A stretch of DNA of 11,959 nt from Alphaproteobacteria bacterium. GTDB taxonomy: Bacteria; Pseudomonadota; Alphaproteobacteria; UBA8366; JADFVY01. The position numbers and the translations under genes were made by a program. Position 1 is the stretch's first letter, and the number at the start of each line of letters is the position of its first letter. This document shows positions 6,648 through 11,959 of this stretch, one piece after another. The notes below the pieces were generated by a model. The model did not search any database, had not been told where the DNA came from, and was given only the letters and a program-made list of their open reading frames with translations. The stretch is taken from positions 1 to 11,959 of the forward strand of contig JAOUMF010000021.1 of the NCBI GenBank assembly GCA_029881615.1, read 5' to 3'.

Positions 6648-7991
6648 TCAATCCATCAGCCCGTAGGCGCGGGCGAACAGCATGACGGGGTGGGATGACA
6701 GTTCGATTTCCGGCTTGTCGCCGTCCAACCGGTCGATGCCCTGCATGATGTGGGTCCCGGCGAGCGGACATTCGGAAGAAACATACTTCTTTCCGCTTTT
6801 CGACACGTTGCGCGCCGTGGTTTTGCCGACCTTCAGCGCCACCTCGAAATTATTCTTCATGATGCCCCAGGATCCACCATGGCCCGAACAGCGCTCGATC
6901 ACGGCGACATCGGCCTCGGGAACAAGGCGCATCATTTCCACCGCTTTGGCGCCGACATTCTGCACCCGCGCATGGCAGGCCAGATGCACCGCGACGCCAC
7001 CGTCCAGCGGTTTCAGCCCGTCCGCCAGGCCCTCGGTTTTCGCAATCGCGACAATATATTCGCTGACATCGAAGGTCTTTTGCGACAATGCCTTGACGTT
7101 CTCGTCCTCGGTCGCGATCAGCGGCCACTCGAACTTCAGCATCAGGGCACAGGATGGCACCAGGGCGATCACGTCATAACCCTTGTCAATCCACGGCCGC
7201 AGTTCGGCCGCCACGCTCGCCGCATTTTTCGCCACGCGGGGAAGGTCGCCCTGTTCCAGTTGCGGCATACCGCAGCAGCCGGGATAGACAACTTCGGTCT
7301 CGACGCCGTTATGGGCCAGGACGCGGCGCGCGGCCTCGCCGATTTCGGGGTTGTTGTAATTGCCGTAGCAGGTTGCGTAGAGCACCGCTTTGCGGCCATG
7401 GGCCGGGGCGTCCGTATTGACTTGCGGCTTTTCGGCTTTGGCCCGCGCCGTTAGCGTTTTGCCGTGAAATTTCGGCAGCGCGGCCTCGCGATGAACGCCG
7501 GCGACCGCCTCCATCACCGGGCGAGTCAATTTGTTTGAGGTGCTCGAAGCCCAGTTGGCGATGCCCGACGTAACGCTGGCCAGTTTGCCGTTGCGATCGG
7601 TTTCCGTCAGTTGCTTTTCCATGAAGCCGGTCTTGCCCTTGGCATGTTCGACCGCGCGGTAGCGCAACATCAGGTGCGGAAAATCCAGATCCCATTCATG
7701 CGGCGGCACATAGGGGCATTTGGTCATGAAACAGAGGTCGCATAATGTGCAGGCATCCACTACCGGCTTGAAATCGGCGCTGGAAACGCTGTCCATTTCA
7801 CCGCTTTCCGATTCGTCGATCAGATCGAACAGGCGGGGAAAGGAATCGCACAGGCTGAAGCAGCGGCGGCAGCCATGGCAGAGATCGAAAACCCGTCGCA
7901 TTTCAGCGTCGAGCTTTTCTTCGTTGTAAAAATCGGGATCCTGCCAGGCAATAGGGTGGCGGATCGGCGCGCCGGAGCTGCCTTGTTCCAT
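6648..7991 (-). CDS. GlpC-like iron-sulfur protein with two [4Fe-4S] motifs and CCG domains
   Basis: A 447-residue redox protein of the GlpC/heterodisulfide-reductase-like group. Two ferredoxin-type clusters are seen at C38/C41/C44/C48 and C81/C84/C87/C92. Two cysteine-rich (CCG) domains follow: C208 with C239-C240-G241 and C281, then C339 with C368 (RCSGHGGSWG) and C408. There is no signal peptide and no membrane helix. Relatives such as GlpC and GlcF pass electrons from a flavin subunit to quinone or a disulfide. No FAD dehydrogenase subunit is encoded beside this gene, so it is unlikely to be a true glycerol-3-phosphate or glycolate dehydrogenase subunit. Its place between rubrerythrin and DUF3501 suggests it serves the rubrerythrin, perhaps as electron donor (inference). 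AGGA nine bases upstream supports the ATG at 7991. Confidence 0.87.
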   Translation of the reverse strand: MEQGSSGAPIRHPIAWQDPDFYNEEKLDAEMRRVFDLCHGCRRCFSLCDSFPRLFDLIDESESGEMDSVSSADFKPVVDACTLCDLCFMTKCPYVPPHEWDLDFPHLMLRYRAVEHAKGKTGFMEKQLTETDRNGKLASVTSGIANWASSTSNKLTRPVMEAVAGVHREAALPKFHGKTLTARAKAEKPQVNTDAPAHGRKAVLYATCYGNYNNPEIGEAARRVLAHNGVETEVVYPGCCGMPQLEQGDLPRVAKNAASVAAELRPWIDKGYDVIALVPSCALMLKFEWPLIATEDENVKALSQKTFDVSEYIVAIAKTEGLADGLKPLDGGVAVHLACHARVQNVGAKAVEMMRLVPEADVAVIERCSGHGGSWGIMKNNFEVALKVGKTTARNVSKSGKKYVSSECPLAGTHIMQGIDRLDGDKPEIELSSHPVMLFARAYGLMD

Positions 7992-8057
7992 GGGTTATGA
8001 TCCTGTTTTATCGGTCACTATTGGGAGAGCCTAGTTAATAGAAGCGGCCCCTTCCCC

Positions 8058-8097
8058 CCTCCGCCCCGCCGGGCGGGAACGGCGGAGGCTGATTTTT
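8058..8097. other. GC-rich stem-loop between rubrerythrin and Fe-S genes
   Basis: CCTCCGCC (8058-8065) and GGCGGAGG (8081-8088) are perfect eight-base arms around a 15-base loop that can itself pair partly. On the plus strand a TTTTT run follows at 8093-8097, so it looks like an intrinsic terminator for plus-strand transcripts, yet no plus-strand gene ends here. On the minus strand, the sense strand of the cassette, no T-run follows; there it could stabilise the rubrerythrin mRNA end or dampen read-through into the Fe-S gene. Confidence 0.5.
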
Positions 8098-8128
8098 GCC
8101 CCCGCCGGTCGCCATTTTTATTCCGGGA

Positions 8129-8545
8129 TCAGCTAAGGCTGTCCAGGGCCTTCTGGAAACGGCCGGCGTGGCTCTTTTCAGCCTTCGCCAGGGTTTCGAA
8201 CCAGTCGGCGATTTCGTCGAAACCTTCCTCGCGGGCAGTCTTCGCCATGCCCGGATACATGTCGGTGTATTCGTGGGTTTCGCCCGCGATCGCGGCTTTC
8301 AGGTTGGCATCGGTTGCGCCAATCGGCTCGCCGGTGGCCGGATCGCCGGTTTCTTCGAGATATTCGAGATGGCCGTGTGCATGGCCGGTTTCGCCGTCGG
8401 CGGTCGAGCGGAACACCGTCGCGACATCGGGATAGCCCTCAATGTCGGCCTTGCCCGCGAAGTAGAGATAGCGCCGATTCGCCTGACTTTCGCCCGCAAA
8501 GGCGTCTTTCAGGTTCTGTTCGGTTTTGCTGTTCTTAAGAGACAT
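8129..8545 (-). CDS. Rubrerythrin-type diiron protein without rubredoxin domain
   Basis: A 138-residue four-helix ferritin-like protein. All seven expected diiron ligands are in place: E19, E52-x-x-H55, E89, E92 and E123-x-x-H126. Rubrerythrins reduce hydrogen peroxide to water in the cytoplasm, using electrons that normally arrive through a C-terminal rubredoxin domain. That domain (two CxxC motifs) is absent and the protein has no cysteine at all, so an outside donor is needed. It is thus a single-domain erythrin-like form, about 50 residues shorter than classical rubrerythrin. AGGAGG at 8551-8556, five bases before the ATG, is the strongest ribosome binding site in the window and suggests high expression. 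It is the first gene of the cassette with the Fe-S and DUF3501 genes, and lies just downstream of irr with its own predicted promoter. Confidence 0.93.
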   Translation of the reverse strand: MSLKNSKTEQNLKDAFAGESQANRRYLYFAGKADIEGYPDVATVFRSTADGETGHAHGHLEYLEETGDPATGEPIGATDANLKAAIAGETHEYTDMYPGMAKTAREEGFDEIADWFETLAKAEKSHAGRFQKALDSLS

Positions 8546-8600
8546 CGAGTCCTCCTGTCATGTGGCTTGCACGGCCGATGATAGTTGGCCGCGGGGTGGA

Positions 8601-8629
8601 GGGGGGTATACCTGATGGCCGCATCCCCC
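8601..8629 (-). other. Possible structured 5' leader of rubrerythrin mRNA
   Basis: In the minus-strand transcript a run of GGGG, a GATG-CGGC-CATC mini-hairpin and, after seven bases, CCCC could nest into one stem. It lies in the predicted leader of roughly 90 bases, between the -10 (8640-8645) and the ribosome binding site (8551-8556). It does not match any riboswitch I know; it may simply be a stabilising hairpin. Confidence 0.25.
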
Positions 8630-8639
8630 GATGGATAGT

Positions 8640-8668
8640 ATTAAGCAGAAAATCGGGAAGAGTGTCAA
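8640..8668 (-). promoter_or_regulatory. Predicted sigma-70 promoter of the rubrerythrin cassette
   Basis: Read on the minus strand, a perfect TTGACA -35 (8663-8668) is followed after 17 bases by CTTAAT (8640-8645), four of six matches to the -10 consensus. It is 95 bases upstream of the rubrerythrin ATG and directly downstream of the Irr-box-like repeat. The perfect -35 and ideal spacing make it the best promoter candidate in the window. Confidence 0.6.
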
Positions 8669-8671
8669 TAG

Positions 8672-8688
8672 ATTAGAATGATTTTAAA
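8672..8688. promoter_or_regulatory. Irr box / iron control element (ICE)-like inverted repeat
   Basis: TTAGAAT (8673-8679), a central G, and ATTTTAA (8681-8687) form an inverted repeat with one mismatch; ATTCTAA would be perfect. It closely resembles the rhizobial ICE motif bound by Irr (TTTAGAA-N3-TTCTAAA type). It ends three bases upstream of the predicted -35 of rubrerythrin and lies about 43 bases past the irr stop. The adjacent irr gene strengthens the call. Whether Irr would repress or activate from here cannot be read from sequence. Confidence 0.6.
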
Positions 8689-8731
8689 GAAGAAAATTCG
8701 CGTGGTGCGGGAAGGCGTCGACAAAAAGGTA

Positions 8732-9148
8732 TCATTCTCGAATGCGAACGATGATGTCGACCCTTTCCACATGGGTGCCCGTGGGCGGTTCCGGCACTTT
8801 GCTGACTGAAATTGCGTCACCTGGAATATCCAGTAACCGGCCTGTATCTTCATGGAAGAAATGATGATGGTCGGTAGTGTTGGTGTCGAAATATGAACGG
8901 CCGGGTTCCACCACGACCTCACGCATCAGTCCGGCCCCGGTGAACTGATTCAGCGTATTGTATATCGTCGCCAGCGATACACGCAGATTGGCGCCGGTGG
9001 CCTCGGTATGAAGCTGTTCCGCGGTTACATGCCGGTCGTCATTCTCAAACAGCAATCGCGCAAGCCCAAGACGTTGACGCGTCGGCCTCAGCCCTGCCTT
9101 GCGCAAGATGTCATGCACTTGGCTAAATGGGCGATTTGAACTGTTCAT
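8732..9148 (-). CDS. irr: Iron response regulator Irr (Fur superfamily)
   Basis: A 138-residue Fur-family DNA-binding protein. The winged-helix half carries LRKAGLRPTRQR (15-26), RHVTAEQLH (39-47) and the recognition segment VSLATIYNTLNQF (57-69). The C-terminal dimerisation half has SYFDTNTTDHHHFF (85-98), with the HHH at 94-96 that in Irr takes part in haem binding, and a LLDIPGD turn at 105-111; these patterns mark Irr rather than Fur, Zur or PerR. The cysteine-proline haem regulatory motif of Bradyrhizobium Irr is absent; there is no cysteine. In Alphaproteobacteria Irr accumulates under iron limitation and controls haem, iron-storage and iron-protein genes. ATG 9146-9148 has GGAG six bases upstream and is preferred over an in-frame GTG at 9175. 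It is divergent from the PBP gene and precedes the rubrerythrin cassette. Confidence 0.9.
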   Translation of the reverse strand: MNSSNRPFSQVHDILRKAGLRPTRQRLGLARLLFENDDRHVTAEQLHTEATGANLRVSLATIYNTLNQFTGAGLMREVVVEPGRSYFDTNTTDHHHFFHEDTGRLLDIPGDAISVSKVPEPPTGTHVERVDIIVRIRE

Positions 9149-9306
9149 GCGGCTCTCCAACCCAATAGATGTCACCTTGATATAGACTGAAACCTACCAA
9201 TAAACAATATTATGGACAACAGTTTAGAACATAAACAATTTAAATCAATGAAATTTGCACAATCGACAATGCTACATAATATAGTAATTTTAAGGCCCTT
9301 TAATCT
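9149..9306. promoter_or_regulatory. AT-rich divergent promoter region, irr / class A PBP
   Basis: This 158-base region is markedly AT-rich. It holds a TTTAGAA (9223-9229) equal to one half of an Irr box, inside an imperfect inverted repeat GTTTA-N5-TAAAC (9222-9236). The nine-base word ATAAACAAT occurs twice (9200-9208 and 9231-9239), 31 bases apart. For the PBP, TTGCAC (9255-9260) with TAATAT (9277-9282) at 16-base spacing is a weak promoter candidate. For irr, on the minus strand, TTGTTT with TATATC at 17 bases or TTGTTT with CATAAT at 18 bases are possible; the TTTAGAA half-site lies within the second. A classic RirA box was not seen. Confidence 0.45.
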
Positions 9307-11190
9307 ATGAAAACCGCTATATATAGCGGCATGACCAGTCGAAATCAGAAAAAACCCCCAAAAACTGGCGCCGCGCCGCGCCGCAAACGCTCATGGCTGA
9401 TCCGGCTGATCGGTTATGGCCTGGCGCTGACGGTGTGGGGCACGGTAGGGCTGGCCGGCATCATGGCCTGGTACGCCTATGACCTGCCGGATATTGAAAA
9501 TCTGGAGCGGGCTGCCGGCAAGCGGGCGCCGACCGTGACCGTCAAAGCGGCCGACGGTACGGTGCTGGCCCATTACGGGGAGCTTTACGGTGTCGCCGTG
9601 CAGTTGCACGAACTGCCCCCGCATCTGCCACATGCCGTACTGGCGGTCGAGGATCGCCGGTTTTACGACCATATGGGCGTTGACCCGATCGGCATCCTCC
9701 GCGCGGGCTGGGTCAATCTGTGGGCCGGTACGGTGCGCAGCGGCGGCAGTACGATCAGTCAACAGCTGGCGAAAAACCTGTTCCTGTCATCCGACCGCAC
9801 GGTCCGCCGCAAGGTGCAGGAACTGCTGCTCGCCTTCTGGCTGGAGCAGAGGTTTGGCAAGGACCAGATTCTGACCATCTACCTCAACCGGGTCTATTTC
9901 GGGCAGGGCGCCTATGGGGTGGATGCGGCGGCGCGACGCTATTTCAACAAGCCGGCGGCGCAGGTGACCGCGTATGAGGCGGCGATGCTGGCCGGGCTGC
10001 TGAAGGCACCGTCACGCTATAATCCATTGACCAACCCAGACCTGGCGGCGGGCCGAGCGACACAAGTGCTGCAAAGCATGGTCGAAGCCGGCTGGCTTAG
10101 CAAGGATCAGGCGGCGGCGGCGAAGTCGGGCCGCGCGGTCATGCATAGCGACCGCCTGGGGGGGCAGTCACGGCATTTCGCCGACTGGGTGCTGGACCGC
10201 GCCCAGGATTATATCAGCCATGATGGCGGCGATCTGATTATCCACACTACCCTTGATCCGCGCCTGCAACGGTTGGCCGAAAGCGCGGTGGCGAAGAATC
10301 TTGTCGCGAGCAAGAAGCGCAAGGCGAGCCAGGCCGCGATGGTGGCGATGCGACCCGACGGCGCAATCGTCGCCATGGTTGGCGGGGCCAGCTATGGCGC
10401 CAGTCAGTTCAACCGGGCCACCCAGGCGCTACGCCAGCCCGGTTCGTCCTTCAAGCTGTTCGTCTATCTGACCGCCTTCGAATCGGGCTTTCGGCCGGGT
10501 GACGAGGTCGAGGACGCGCCGATAACCATCGACGGCTGGAGCCCACGTAACTACGGGGGTAAATATCGCGGCACCGTTTCGATTCGCGAATCCGTGGCGC
10601 GCTCGTTGAATTCGGTGGCGGCCTCCATCGCCGAGAGGGTGGGCCGCACAAAAGTAACAGCCACCGCCCGGCGGTTAGGCATTACCTCGCCGATCGGCAC
10701 GGATCCGGCATTGGCGCTGGGGGCTTACGAGGTGACGCTGCTGGAAATGACCTCGGCCTATGCGGTGATGGCCAATGGCGGAATCGGCGTCTGGCCCCAT
10801 GGCATTACGGAAGTCTCGGATGGCGAGGGAAATATTCTGTTCCGGCGCAGCGGCGGCGGACCGGGCCGCGTCGTGGAGCCTGAACATGTGGCGGCCGTCA
10901 ATGACGTGCTGACCGCGGCCATTACCTGGGGCACCGGCAAGCAGGCGAAACTGGACCGCCCCTCCGCCGGCAAGACGGGAACGAGCCAGGACAGCCGCGA
11001 CGCCTGGTTCATCGGCTATACCGCCGACCTGATTACGGGAGTCTGGTTCGGGAACGACAATAATTCGGCGATGGATGATGTTGGCGGCGGCTCATTCCCC
11101 GCCCGAACCTGGCGTGCCTTCATGAAACCGGCGCATGAGGGCGTGGCGCCGAAACCCTTACCCGGCGTGGCGGCACCGCTTTCGAATTAG
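9307..11190 (+). CDS. Class A penicillin-binding protein (PBP1A/1C-type bifunctional peptidoglycan synthase)
   Basis: A 627-residue enzyme with a short basic cytoplasmic tail, one membrane anchor (about 34-56) and two periplasmic domains. The GT51 glycosyltransferase domain (about 80-260) polymerises lipid II: the catalytic E115 sits in AVEDRRFYDH and the GGSTISQQLAKN motif is at 146-157. The transpeptidase domain (about 340-600) cross-links stem peptides and has SxxK at S380-K383, SxN at S433-N435 and KTG at 556-558. It is short for alphaproteobacterial PBP1A, ending soon after the transpeptidase fold. It acts in cell-wall growth. ATG 9307 has AAGG eleven bases upstream; ATG 9331 is an alternative, preceded by a perfect palindrome and no clear ribosome binding site. 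The stop codon overlaps that of the convergent MFS gene. Confidence 0.93.
   Translation: MKTAIYSGMTSRNQKKPPKTGAAPRRKRSWLIRLIGYGLALTVWGTVGLAGIMAWYAYDLPDIENLERAAGKRAPTVTVKAADGTVLAHYGELYGVAVQLHELPPHLPHAVLAVEDRRFYDHMGVDPIGILRAGWVNLWAGTVRSGGSTISQQLAKNLFLSSDRTVRRKVQELLLAFWLEQRFGKDQILTIYLNRVYFGQGAYGVDAAARRYFNKPAAQVTAYEAAMLAGLLKAPSRYNPLTNPDLAAGRATQVLQSMVEAGWLSKDQAAAAKSGRAVMHSDRLGGQSRHFADWVLDRAQDYISHDGGDLIIHTTLDPRLQRLAESAVAKNLVASKKRKASQAAMVAMRPDGAIVAMVGGASYGASQFNRATQALRQPGSSFKLFVYLTAFESGFRPGDEVEDAPITIDGWSPRNYGGKYRGTVSIRESVARSLNSVAASIAERVGRTKVTATARRLGITSPIGTDPALALGAYEVTLLEMTSAYAVMANGGIGVWPHGITEVSDGEGNILFRRSGGGPGRVVEPEHVAAVNDVLTAAITWGTGKQAKLDRPSAGKTGTSQDSRDAWFIGYTADLITGVWFGNDNNSAMDDVGGGSFPARTWRAFMKPAHEGVAPKPLPGVAAPLSN
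9314..9329. repeat. Perfect 16-base palindrome at the PBP start
   Basis: CCGCTATATATAGCGG is a perfect inverted repeat with no spacer. It spans codons 3-8 if the PBP starts at 9307, or ends one base before the ATG if it starts at 9331. It could be an operator, or an mRNA hairpin near the translation start. No matching copy was noticed elsewhere in the window. Confidence 0.55.
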
Positions 11191-11959
11191 TGCGATTCGG
11201 CGGCCTCTCCGCCACGCACCATCATCCAGTATGCCGCCAGCGCGCCGGTTCCCATGATCGCGATTGTCACCGCCATCGGCCGGGCGGTACCGTCGAAGGC
11301 GGCGCCGACGCCGATGCCCACGGCTGCGGCGAAAATCATCTGGATAAAGCCAAGCAGGGCCGACGACGCGCCGGCCATGGTCGGGAACGGGCCGATCGCG
11401 CCGGCCATGGAATTGGGCATCACCAGCCCGACACCCGCGCAGAACAGCATCATCGGGCCCAGCACCGCCCATATGGTTTGAACGCCACCGAGAGCCAGCA
11501 GCGCCATGACAAGCCCGCTCAGCGCGCAGATTACCGCGCCGCTCACGACCATCCGCTCGATTCCCATCCGCATCACCACGCGGGCGGAAAACATCGTCCC
11601 GGCGATATAGCCGGTCACCGCTGCGGCGAAGCAGGCCCCGAACAGATGCGGCGGCAGGCCCAGCACCTCGATGAACACGAAGGACGAGCCGGAAATAAAG
11701 GCGAACAGCCCGGCATAGGTGGCGCTGTTGCACAGCACATAACCCAGCCAGACACGGTTATTCAGGAACGCGCGGTAGTTCCGTATCATCCGTGCCGGGC
11801 TAGTGGCCTCGCCGCGATGCGCGTTGGTTTCGCCCAGCGCCGTCAGAACGCCGAACAGGATCACCGCGCCGTAGAGGGTCAGGACCAGGAAGTTCACCTG
11901 CCAGCCAAACCAGACTGTCAGGTAACCGGCGATAATGGGGCCGACCAGCGGGGCCAGCG
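11187..11959 (-). CDS. Bcr/CflA-type MFS drug exporter, 5' end outside window
   Basis: The visible 256 residues run off the right edge; the first readable ones are LAPLVGPIIAGYL, the fifth-helix motif of 12-helix drug:H+ antiporters of the Bcr/CflA branch, followed by a WFGWQ turn. About helices 5 to 12 are present, with the central cytoplasmic loop near residues 55-65 and a GLVMPNSMAGAIGPFPTMAG segment, typical of the second half. Such proteins expel drugs (bicyclomycin, chloramphenicol types) or small metabolites such as cysteine across the inner membrane; the substrate here is unknown. The GTG near 11897 is internal, not the start. The stop TAA (11187-11189) overlaps the convergent PBP stop, and no terminator lies between. 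Confidence 0.9.
   Translation of the reverse strand, partial: LAPLVGPIIAGYLTVWFGWQVNFLVLTLYGAVILFGVLTALGETNAHRGEATSPARMIRNYRAFLNNRVWLGYVLCNSATYAGLFAFISGSSFVFIEVLGLPPHLFGACFAAAVTGYIAGTMFSARVVMRMGIERMVVSGAVICALSGLVMALLALGGVQTIWAVLGPMMLFCAGVGLVMPNSMAGAIGPFPTMAGASSALLGFIQMIFAAAVGIGVGAAFDGTARPMAVTIAIMGTGALAAYWMMVRGGEAAESH

Noticed and set aside
6750..7454. Open frame of 234 codons antisense to the Fe-S gene
   Set aside because: The minus strand carries all expected iron-sulfur cysteines; the plus-strand product shows no recognisable family and its histidine-rich look follows from the antisense codons.
8725..8748. CATTC-TC-GAATG palindrome with a nearby TTTTT on the minus strand as an irr terminator
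   Set aside because: The stem is only four or five pairs with a tiny loop, and it lies within the last irr codons, with bases between stem and T-run; too weak to call.
9307..9330. Palindrome at 9314-9329 as an insertion or site-specific recombination scar
   Set aside because: No flanking direct repeats, no mobile gene and no second copy are visible in the window, so an operator or RNA hairpin is simpler.
11187..11897. GTG at 11897 as the MFS start
   Set aside because: The frame continues upstream to the window edge with typical Bcr/CflA sequence, so the gene is simply cut off.

Overview
The window looks like ordinary chromosome from an alphaproteobacterium, probably of the Rhodospirillales/Rhizobiales type. 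The support is a GC-rich sequence, an Irr-type iron regulator (a Fur-family branch typical of Alphaproteobacteria), and close resemblance of the SH3-like, DUF3501 and rubrerythrin proteins to alphaproteobacterial versions. I see no tRNA, rRNA, CRISPR array, insertion sequence or phage gene. The longest stretch without a gene is about 250 bases (5219-5469).

Layout. (1) At 1-948, plus strand: the 3' end of a cysteine synthase gene (cysK type), then 11 bases later a MoeB/ThiF-type adenylyltransferase, probably one operon. (2) At 935-3316, minus strand: a D-2-hydroxyacid dehydrogenase followed by a MATE efflux pump. The pump gene overlaps the end of the MoeB-type gene tail to tail. (3) At 3524-5218, minus strand: a large polytopic membrane protein of unknown function with a GT-C-like look and locally lower GC. 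(4) At 5470-5991, plus strand: a membrane-anchored SH3-like protein. (5) At 6025-9148, minus strand: an iron/oxidative-stress block of irr, then rubrerythrin, a GlpC-like two-cluster Fe-S protein, and a DUF3501 protein. (6) At 9307-11190, plus strand: a class A penicillin-binding protein, divergent from irr. (7) From 11187 to the right edge, minus strand: a Bcr/CflA-type MFS exporter, incomplete, whose stop codon overlaps that of the PBP gene.

The most interesting part is the irr/rubrerythrin block. Upstream of rubrerythrin there is a perfect -35 hexamer (TTGACA), a plausible -10 at 17-base spacing, and three bases upstream of the -35 a near-perfect inverted repeat (TTAGAAT-G-ATTTTAA) that resembles the Irr-binding iron control element. 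The inferred picture is that Irr, encoded next door, controls a three-gene cassette. In it, a rubrerythrin lacking its own rubredoxin domain may receive electrons through the Fe-S/CCG protein, with DUF3501 as an uncharacterised partner. The motifs are seen directly; the regulation and the electron route are inference.
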